A DNA stretch of 64,000 bases from Undaria pinnatifida (lineage: Eukaryota > Sar > Phaeophyceae > Laminariales > Alariaceae): NCBI GenBank assembly GCA_012845835.1, contig JABAKD010000030.1:1916322-1980321 (forward strand), in the 5' to 3' direction. The translations under genes and the position numbers were made by a program. Within the stretch, counting starts at the first letter, position 1. Each line of letters starts with the position of its first letter. This document shows, piece by piece, positions 55,801-64,000 of the stretch. The notes beneath the pieces are model-generated. The model did not search any database. It was given only the letters and a program-made list of their open reading frames with translations, and was not told the origin of the DNA.

Positions 55801-56047
55801 TCATGAGGTTAGATACTCCAGGGTGTCTACATAGTTCCATTGTTTGCACTTTTTCCCTGCTACGTACTATTCACTGGCGGTCGCGGCAGGAACAGCAGAG
55901 GAAGCGCGTCCAACTTGGTTGCACTATATATGTCGAGTGCATCACCAAGTACATCAAAGTACAGCCACCCGTGTTTTCGCTGAGCTACCTTACCAAAGGT
56001 AATAACCCTAAGCCTGTCGCTAAGGCTTGTTCCATCCAGTGAGAGTA

Positions 56048-56124
56048 TCTGAAGGTGCCACTGCCATGTACGCAGTGATAGCCGCGATTAATGCGCTCGT
56101 GGCTACGGCAGTGACACCTTCAGA
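56048..56124. repeat. Short inverted repeat (hairpin)
   Basis: TCTGAAGGTGCCACTGCC at the left pairs with GGCAGTGACACCTTCAGA at the right, with one mismatch over 18 bases and a loop of about 40. It lies about 25 bases left of the MITE at 56151. Confidence 0.8.
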
Positions 56125-56150
56125 AATTATGAACGGTACAAACCTGAATG

Positions 56151-56424
56151 GGCCCAGGCTACGGTAGGGGGGACCACCCCTATCTATTCTCAGTACCGGA
56201 ATTGAGCCACTCGCACGAATGACTCAGTACCTAACGGACAAGAACGCTTTAGGCGATTGGTTTGGGGCAGCGAGGATAACCATTCCATTGCGGACTGATT
56301 TGCGTCAAGTAATATCATCAAGAAAACCTCACACCACAGAGGAACAAAGGGGTTACTCGCGCGAGTGGCCCCGAGCCAATGTAAAAACGGACACGAGAGG
56401 GACCCCCCTACCGTAGCCTGGGTC
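56151..56424. mobile_element. MITE, 274 bp, with ~24-bp terminal inverted repeats
   Basis: The left end reads CCCAGGCTACGGTAGGGGGG; the right end is the reverse complement (CCCCCCTACCGTAGCCTGGG), with extension to GACC/GGTC on either side. No coding capacity. The target-site duplication could not be decided. Confidence 0.85.
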
Positions 56425-59031
56425 AATTACGGGTTTAAGGTTATCCACTTTGATGCGGTGGCTCGGCGTAAATGTGGGTAGCTGCACTTTAATTTGTTTG
56501 AAGGTGCACTCCACCAACCACTACTTACATGCCTGGTCTGTATGTGTCTGTCCCACTGCTGCGGCCGACGGTGACTGCGTGACCGCGTGGATGAGGCAAG
56601 GGAGCTACTGTAAACCGACACTCCGGAGTGAGAAACTTTCCGAAGAAGGTACTCGATCGCCGTTGCTACTCGCAAGGACGGACCTGCCATTCCTTGGCGT
56701 CATGTCACGGCGTTCGTTGTTGCGAGCGATGTGAAGAGGTGATACGTTTGCCCCTAGACACAGCAACGGCCCTGTAGATGCCTGTAGACACAGTAGCGGG
56801 AAAAAAGGTTTGAATAGCGAAATTTGTGTATCTATTTGGAGGTTGGGTCAGAGTGAGTGGCCGAAAAACGAAGACAACTGCCCCCAGCACCAGCCTTGGA
56901 GCAGACGTTACCGGTGCGTCAGCAAGCCCCCGCCAAGCGCGGGCGAGTTGGCAATCTCACGCAGTTTGAAGTAGTCGTCGGGTTATTCAGTCAAGCCAGA
57001 AGAATGTGCCTGCAACCTGCCTTGGACGCAAGAGTATTGTACTGTTGTTGCTGATTTTGTGAATCACTTGCCGGATGTAAGGGCATATGGTTTGTAGAAC
57101 ATTGGTTACTGTCTGGGGCGGTACTGGTAAAGTTGAGTATCTACCGTAGATATGATGTGCGATAAATTTGCCGTGTGTAATCACATATATTATTAATAGT
57201 GTGGTATAGTCTAATAGGTAAGTGTCGTTTCAGAATTGATACGAGCGGATGTTTGGCGAGAAGATCCCCTCGCTGGTCACGGTAAGCGTTAGCTTGTGTA
57301 GTGAGGCGTTCGTGTGCGTGATGCCTGGTGAGTCCCGCCATCCTCACTCCCGACGTCGCGATTATCCCGCAAACGCCGTTGCATAACGCTTTATTATAGC
57401 GTTTAAGTCGAGCAGTAAACGATGGAAGCTGGCAATAAACGAAAATACCTTTGTCACCGACGCCTCACAGAGCACCATTACTGTTGTTTTTTCTCGCTAT
57501 GAAGTAAGATCCTAATGAGATATCTGTGAGGAATATATCAAGAAAAACCGAAACTCCAACGTCTCGACCTGAAGGGTTCCCCAATAGCAAGGACCCGAAG
57601 ACCGCGCCCCTGCGCGCGTCCTGTACCTCGAGCTCTGGCGTCTCGCAGTCGGGCGAAAACCGCCGTGCAACATACATACAGGAGTTGTCACTTGTGTCGC
57701 CTGTTCGAGATCAACGCAGAACATGGTACTAGCATGCGTGGCTTATTTGAGTCTGCATTGCAGAATACAGTTGCTTCAACACACGTATGTATGCGTGGAT
57801 CACTGATGCCGTTGGATTGCCGGGGGCATTTATCACTTAGTAGTACATACGTTTACACGCAAGCGATGACCCCACGGTGAACGTTCCAGGCAGCATTGAG
57901 TGATATTTGGTTGTTGCGGCACTAGCATACTTCTGTAGACGGGCGGTGTTAAGAAATAGGCCTTAGCTGTCTGTTGTTACCAGTGTTCAATGTAGGCGGT
58001 CGCCGTACAACTTCATCAGCAGTAAATCGTTTCGATCAAAGGCGCGAAGAATAGCAGCCGTGCAATCCCTGACTGTTCACCCAACAGGAAAGTCGTTTCC
58101 GCATATACCTCCAAAGGGAGAGCTCAACACCTGTGCTTTGGGTCGAGTTTTGATACGAACAGTGCTCCACTAGAGCAAAACGGCAGGCTCCCAGAGCATG
58201 CCTGTACCACCAGCACTCCAGGAGCCGAGACACGAAAGGCACCCCGCTCTTCTTCATGTCCCCGCACTCTTGCCCTTGCTGCCGCGCTGTTGACTTCACA
58301 TGTACAGCAAAAGTCCATACGAGTACTTGTAGTGCATTGGAGTTTTTCTTGTCCACTAGCTCCACTTCCACCTTCAAAAGGTGCTGCCCTATCCATAGCC
58401 CAGCCAGGAAGTTTAGCCGTGACCAGCCCATACCTTTGCACACGTCTGCCAAGGATATACAATCCGAAGCATGTTTGGGCATTCAGCGTATAAATAAGGT
58501 CCAATTCCAAGTTCAGTTCAATGTTTCTACTGGGATCCGTTAACGCCCTCGCTTTGGTTGTGCTGCATAATCGGCATGTCGTATACACACCCCTAAGAAT
58601 CACGTAAGGGTCATGTCACGAATCGTGTCCTACGCAGTGGGGTTTGGAGTCAGGGTGAGACAGGCGAGGATATTCACGGCGAAGCAGACGAGGATATCTA
58701 GCCTACTAGCATCGCAAGGTCCACATATGGGCTATATCTGTAGCACGCCTCAGGTGTTCATAATGATTGACCTCCCAAGGACTGATACGACCGAGTTCAG
58801 AAGGCGCTTGTGCGTTCCTCGGAGAAAGAGAGCAAGTCCCCTGTGCAGGTGCTCGAGATATGAAGCTTCCCAAGAAAGTAGTGTGTAAATGGTAACTTGA
58901 TTGCTTATCCGAAGGTTTCATGAACGTGAACCCTGTGTCCGGGTGGGGCAGCCACACCTGACTAAGGGAGGGGACGTAAATAGCGCTACCCCTACTACAA
59001 CAAAAACGCCTGACATAGTAACGCTTGAAAC

Positions 59032-59876
59032 TGTCACGGAACCGTAACATCCCCCCTAGCAAAATTCAATGACAAGAGCAATATGTTACAGCAATCCTGT
59101 GACTGTATAGCCAAGGGTAAAAAGCCGCTAAGTTTTTTTACGAAAATAATGACCTCGAGGATAGGCTAACAAACCGAAAACACAGGAGCCATAAGAGGGA
59201 AATCCTCGATAAAAACCCTCCCCCCTGCCTTTTCAATGCGTATTTGATCGCCTGGCCACTATTTGAAGGCTAAACGTCCGTATGTGAACGAAATTAGCGT
59301 GCATGGAAGCAGCACGTAACTCCACGGGTCTGACCCATCTACGTTTTCTGAGTCTGCTCACATACAATATAATCCACTAACAAGATACCACTTTAGTAAA
59401 TAAGATATTGCCAAAGCACTCATGACTAAATATATCCGAAAAGTTTGGCATAAGCAGGATGCTGATGCCAGATGTCAATGAAGTGAGAAAGCATTTGACA
59501 ACAAAAATCTTTAATATATCAAGTGGCATGAAGTCGAAGGATTACAACGGCACGTAGAATGCAGCCCTCTGAAAACAAATCACCTGTTAGCCCGTCAAAT
59601 TCAAGCCCTAACCAACCACTGAATACAAACTCGTCACTGTTCAAGAGACTTTATACCAATAGTAACTCCCACCCTTCATGAAGCAGTGCCGAAAAATAAA
59701 AAAGAATTCAACTTCAACACTCACACACAACCCAAGTACAACAACGTTCACAACGTTGTCGCATTATATTAAAATAACACACATCTTGCTGCCCCATACT
59801 GTTCCACACCCGGCCGACTGGTGCACGGGTGAGTCCCGTCTTATCCCACAGCAAAACGGTATTCCCCCCGACACCA
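59032..59876 (-). repeat. Candidate 3' LTR
   Basis: The right boundary follows a purine tract on the minus strand (59877-59892, ACAAGGGGGGAAG), after which the LTR would begin TGGTGTCGGGGGG. The left boundary (TGTCAC at 59032) is a guess from the TG...CA rule, since the partner LTR is outside the window. A minus-strand TATAAA lies near 59647-59652, fitting an LTR promoter. Confidence 0.4.
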
Positions 59877-59953
59877 CTTCCCCCCTTGTCAAGGTACAAT
59901 CGTAAAACATTGGAGAAGGCAGCTCTTCGTCTTGTTGAGTCGGTAGTCGCTCT

Positions 59954-60650
59954 TCATCTCTGCAACTGCTCCAACTCGCGGCGTGTCAGTTCTTCCCAGT
60001 TCTGGTCGCTGTATCGCACTCGCCAGTAGCGGTCTTTGTAGTCGTACGCCTGCCTTTGCAGTCTGAGACCACCGCCAAAGTCTTTCCAGATGGTGAAACC
60101 TATTGGGAACAAGGTCAAGGCTTGGCGGCGGGAGAGAGAGGGGTACGAGGCTTGACTGAGACGGGAACTGAATCGCCCGCAGGTTGGGGGTTGTACAAAT
60201 GCCATAGTGCAATAAAGTCATCTAGATGCAAGGGGTGAAACTCTTTAGAATCTCATTCTCAGACAACCAGCCCGACTTTGCCCCATCATTCGACCTCCCC
60301 TTGTATTCCCACCTAGCGGCACCGGATGGGGGTTTTGTTCGGCGACAACTAACAAGAGAGTTGAAAAGCAAAGAGTTTACCGCTTCCAACGCGTTTCTGA
60401 AACCGAAACCCCAAGCATACTGCGCAAACTCGTCAGCTAGTGAATGTCTGAGAGAAAGGGGTCGGAGGTAGTATGGCTTTACGTCTGCTGTGGAGACTTT
60501 TCGGGTGCGTTGTTTTCCACCTCGCATCGTTACTTGCATGCTGAGGCCTGTCTGTAATACTCCCGTGACTCTCCAAGGGCCTGTGTAGTGGTCGTGTTGA
60601 AGTTTGCGCCCTTTGTTGTCGTGATGTCTGCTGCTCTCGAACTCGCGCAC
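59954..60650 (-). pseudogene. Ty3/gypsy integrase tail: GPY-type and WRVRY domains
   Basis: 60650 to about 60470 reads RKLQHDHYTGPWRV, then VKPYYLRPLSLRH, the GPY/F-like module after the integrase core. A chromo-like stretch follows near 60270-60320 (ARWEYKGR, SGWLSENEILKSF). After a frame change, 60097-59954 reads IGFTIWKDFGGGLRLQ, then DRYWRVRYSDQNWEELTR and ends in a stop. That last module (FGG, then YWRVRYxDxxWEEL) looks like a small Tudor/Agenet-style domain. Such tails are thought to steer insertion; that is inference here. Confidence 0.6.
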
Positions 60651-60719
60651 CAGCGCGAGGCTTCCTTTCTCGAGAGCGACTCCGACCGAGGGCCTTGAAA
60701 TGGAAGCGTTGGCGCGGGA

Positions 60720-61530
60720 CCTCGCGATTACTTAAAAAAAACAAATTGTGATTCTTCTCGAGCGCGAGACGGACTTCTCGGAGGTTCTGTTTGCGTCGCT
60801 CCACGCAGTTGTCTAGGCCCCGGCTCTGTTCTGTCTCCGCTGACAAAGGTACAAAGGAATCTAAAGAGGTGCGAGGTGTACGGCCAAACAGCAACTCGAA
60901 AGGGGTCATGTTCGAGGGGAGGGAGACATCTGGCAAAGTGCGTTTGATCCAAAGTGCTGGTGACACGTATTCGTCCCACCTCTCTGGCCACGAGCGACGT
61001 AACTCTGCAAAAAGCTCTTGCAACTAACCCCCAACCTTTCGACAGCTTCTTGACCATGTGGGTGATCTGCTGGGCCGAACACTATGTCTGCGTGCAGCCA
61101 ACGGCATAAGTGTGTCACTACTTCCGCTCCAAACTATCTGCCACCATTACAACGGATCACGCGAGGTACCCCGAAAGTCAAACACAACTCGGTCAGGACC
61201 CGTGCCACGCCTACTGCCTGCTTGGTTTCTAGGGGGAATCCGAATGGAAACTTGGAGGCTCGATCTACTACCAGTAGAACATACTTCTTGCCGGAAAGAG
61301 AAGGTGTGTCTATTTTTAAGATATCCATCTGCAGTTCATCCCACGGTTCTAGCGGGCGTCCGGGCAACAACGCGATACGTCTGCTGTTCGGTCTCTTGCG
61401 TCTCCGGCACCCGCACGATAACACGTATTGTCGAGTGTCGCAAGTGACCGTAGGCCAGTGAAAGTGATCCCTCACCAAGGCCAAAGTGGCTCCTACTCCC
61501 GCATGCCCGTGTAAAGTATATACCAAAGCG
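60720..61530 (-). pseudogene. Ty3/gypsy integrase, broken
   Basis: From 61526: LHGHAGVGATLALVRDHFHW and SCGCRRRK (zinc-binding part), WDELQMDILKID (first catalytic Asp), then GVPRVIRCNGG, where the second catalytic Asp is Asn (61146-61148), and an in-frame TAG at 61134-61136. In shifted frames the domain resumes: HLCRWLHADIVFGPADHPHG and QEAVERL (catalytic Glu region), then MQELFAELRRSWPERWDEY and MTPFELLFGRTPRTSL. Integrase joins element DNA to the genome; this copy cannot make an intact one. Confidence 0.85.
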
Positions 61531-62305
61531 AGTACATCGGCTATCATGGATTCGGGTATGGCTGGCAGCTTCCTGCCTTGTTCGTCGGCATACCGGACTA
61601 CCTCGTCATCGTCTAAACCATAACTGGTCGTGTCAACTCCCCCTTCGACTGCACCACTATCACACAAACTCTTGCAAACCTGCCCCAAATGAGCGTCGTC
61701 CTGTTGTCGTTGTGCGAGGGTTGCGGGATTGGTGATAACTTGCACCGCCCGGTGGATGGCCGGTGTCTCCATGACTTGGTAAGCTTCCGACGAGCGGGGA
61801 ACCTCCCCCCCTGCTGAAAGTAGCTCCCCATGATCGTCGCTGAGATCGCTACTGCTGGTGTGGAACGGAGGTGGTAGGGTCTTTGAGGGCGATGGCGAAG
61901 GCGGGGGTGGCTCGACCGGCGTGAGTGTGCCGGGGTGGATATTATCCGGGTTCCCCAATTGCTCCATGAGGGGCAGCTGGGCGTCGCCGAGTGGACGTAG
62001 CCGTACCGAAAGGGTACAAGCTCGACTTCCTCGGCGCAGCGTAATAGAGCCTGCATCTAGCACTGCACACGTCGCAAAAGGTAGGGCTCGTAGGGCAAGG
62101 AGACGCGTGTCGTTAGCATCATGGGCCGGTGGTGCTGACGATAGCTCTGAAAGGGGATCGCCGCTGTCAGCCCCCGCCCCACCTACCGCGTCGATCTCTG
62201 CTAACTGCACCCCATCTAGGCTCGGCCCACGGGGCCCTAGGAAATCGGATGGTGCTCCTAACGTGAAATCATTGGGGAAGGAGTCATCTACATGGGCTGA
62301 GTTGT

Positions 62306-63999
62306 CCTTAGCATGTGGCAGTCGTGACAGGGCATCTGGTACTACGTGTTGCACGCCCGCTCGCCATTCCAGTAACATGTCGTATTCCGCGAGCCTGAGT
62401 GCCCATCTATGTAACTTAGGGCACAGCTCGCGACTTCGAAACAGCCAGGTTATCGCAGAGCAATCGTTCACGACCTTGAACTGCCTACCGGCTAAATAGG
62501 GTCGAAAGTGATACTGTCCACAGCACTCCCATACATTCCCGTTCTTTGGGTCCTTTGCGAGCATCCGTGCGAGAGAACCGGTGGCTAGCAAAAGCAATCA
62601 CACGAGATACCCCGACAATGGTCTGCATGAGAACTGCCCCAGCACCTACGGTGCTAGCATCGGTATGTAATTCCAACGTGTTGTCGAGATCCGGGAATGC
62701 GAGCACGGTAGGTGAAGCTAGCGTTGACCGCAACGACTGAAACGCCTGCTCCTCCTCAACCCCCCAACCGGTACGGTTCTTGCGCGCGCGTTTTAATGCG
62801 AAGTCCTTGCTGTCGAGAATGTCGGTGAGAGGGGCGGCAGTCAGACTATAGTTGGGCACAAACTGTCGCAAGTAGCCCGTCAGACCTAGGAAAGTACGGA
62901 GTTCTTCGACTGTGTGGGGGCGAGGCATACTTGCAATGGCTTCCAACTTGGTCGGGGCGGGGTGTAGGCCGGTGCGATCGATGATCATGCCAACGAATTC
63001 TTGTGAGGCGGACCCAAAAATACATTTGGAAAAATTGACTGACAGTCCCGCCGCTAAGAGACGCATCAGAACTAGCGTGAGTGTGGCCAAATGCTCCTCC
63101 CAGGTGGTGCTCGCTATTAGAATGTTGTCGAGCCAACTGAACACTCCCCCAAGGTACCCCAACGCTGACTCAACTCTGCGCGTGAAAGCCGAAGGCAGTT
63201 CTGTCAAGCCAAACCCTGCCCTGGTGAATTCGTGCAGCAAGCCGTCTGCATCTTTGAAAGCGGGTTCGTAGTGATCTTTCTCTGCTATCTCGATTTGGTG
63301 AAATCCTGCAGCGAGGTCTAACTGGGTGAAATATCGTTTGCCTTTCAACCCATCGAAAATGGTCTGCATATCCCGAAGACCTCCACTGTCGGACGCTAAT
63401 GGCTTATTCAGTACTCGCCAGTCAATGCGAGGCCTAAGAGTTCCGTCTTTCTTCCGCACACCCAAGCACTGCGCTGCCCACGGGGATACTGAAGGACCAA
63501 TTATTTCTCGGGCCAGCAATCTCTGGATCTCTGCTCTAATCATACGCCTTTCTTCCGGGGAAAATCGCCGTTGCTTGGCTGCGAAGGGGATGCAAGACTC
63601 GTTGATTAACGGAAGTTCAAGCTCACCAACTATGCAGGCCGGTACTCGCTTGGGGTCGATGGGGAATAGACCGTCCTCGATGAAAGGTTCGAGCAGGCGA
63701 CTGAGCTGTTGCTTTTGTAGGGATCCCAGCGTCCCCAAGTTGGCGTCCGATGCCTGTACCTTGGTGCGTGGTTTCCTCCTGCCTGTACTCGAGGGACAAG
63801 ACGTTTCAAGGACTCGCAAGGGAAGCGGTGGATCAACACTGGCGGGCGAGTCATCGAATAAAGACTCGAACCTTGCGGGGTTGCGTAAGTTTAGTGCAAT
63901 CATTCGAGCTACCACGCGGTTACTCTCTACTGCAGCGGTCTCTTTATCGCGGTTCACTACTTTGCAGTACACCGGAGACCCCGGCAACCACCACAACAC
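62306..63999 (-). pseudogene. Ty3/gypsy reverse transcriptase and RNase H, broken
   Basis: The frame enters from beyond the window. Seen in order: INESCIPFAAKQRRFSPEER; VRKKDGTLRPRIDWRVLN; RYFTQLDLAAGFHQI (first catalytic Asp); GFGLTELPSAFTR; FSWLDNILIAS, where YxDD is WLDN (Asn at 63124-63126); and FLGLTGYLRQFVPNYS. RNase H has LELHTDAST, KERECMGVLW, then a frame break near 62520-62540, and continues HFRPYLAGRQFKVVNDCSAI and VPDALSRL. The element copied its RNA with these enzymes; this copy has a changed active site and a frameshift. Confidence 0.9.
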
Positions 64000-64000
64000 T

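Larger units (their letters stand above)
55001..59031. other. Gene-poor region between satellite and Ty3/gypsy element
   Basis: No protein family was recognised on either strand. Contents: a two-copy ~97-bp repeat (55621-55800), a small hairpin (56048-56124) and a MITE (56151-56424). The longest open frame (58036-58482, minus, 148 codons, with FVSRLLECWWYRHALG) has no recognisable motif or splice context. Confidence 0.45.
59032..64000 (-). mobile_element. Ty3/gypsy LTR retrotransposon, 3' part
   Basis: Minus-strand order from the right edge: reverse transcriptase and RNase H (63999 to about 62306), integrase (about 61530 to 60720), GPY-type and tail domains (60650 to 59954), a polypurine tract and the 3' LTR. 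This is the Ty3/gypsy order. Gag, protease and the 5' LTR would lie beyond base 64000. Frameshifts, a stop and altered catalytic residues show this copy is dead. It is a different family from the 41.9-51.8 kb element, judged by different LTRs and tail domain. Confidence 0.85.

Noticed and set aside
58036-58603. Two overlapping minus-strand frames of about 150 codons
   Set aside because: No recognisable motif, no splice sites in good context, and two frames compete over the same DNA.
1-64000. tRNA, rRNA or snRNA genes
   Set aside because: No convincing box A/B pair, cloverleaf or rRNA core sequence was noticed by eye; a covariance-model scan was not possible here.

Overview
The window looks like nuclear DNA of a eukaryote with split genes, most likely a stramenopile alga and plausibly a brown alga. 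The reasons are a spliced PGRL1-type photosynthesis gene with introns of about 0.1 to 3 kb, a spliced DOT1-like methyltransferase, TTAGGG-type interstitial telomeric repeats, decayed LTR retrotransposons, and very dense micro- and minisatellites. No bacterial operons, rRNA, tRNA or CRISPR arrays were seen. The species call is inference.

Layout. 1-400 is a long (TTG)n microsatellite. About 2.4-12.9 kb (+) holds a DOT1-like methyltransferase gene. Five exons (6521-12864) join with matching splice phases and include the SAM-binding glycine loop. Further exons upstream are likely but not fully linked. Its introns carry a fold-back MITE, copies of a roughly 60-bp dispersed element, copies of the gene's own exon edges, and a 2.3-kb GACCCGTTGGA-type minisatellite. 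12.9-17.6 kb is intergenic and repeat rich. 17.6-28.1 kb (-) is a PGRL1-like gene of nine exons, whose phases all agree and which encodes about 299 residues. 28-34.4 kb has no supportable gene. 34.4-39 kb (+) has two unrecognised coding blocks, a 561-codon exon and a protein with three CCHC zinc knuckles.

40-55 kb is a degenerate satellite (unit about 300 bp) and a CAATAGG/CGATACC minisatellite. They are split by a 9.9-kb LTR retrotransposon (41911-51765, coding on -) with gag-like, integrase and integrase C-terminal remnants. No reverse transcriptase is visible in it, but a decayed NADAR (YbiA-like) domain is. 55-59 kb is gene-poor and contains a 274-bp MITE. 59-64 kb (-) is the 3' part of a Ty3/gypsy element: candidate 3' LTR, integrase, RNase H and reverse transcriptase, with changed catalytic residues and frame breaks. 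It runs off the right edge.

The two host genes are unrelated: one is probably a chromatin or general methyltransferase, the other a thylakoid cyclic-electron-flow protein. The most unusual signals are the NADAR domain inside an LTR element, the duplicated exon edges with their splice signals in the methyltransferase gene, and the retrotransposon nested in split satellites with a later duplication of its LTR-flank junction.
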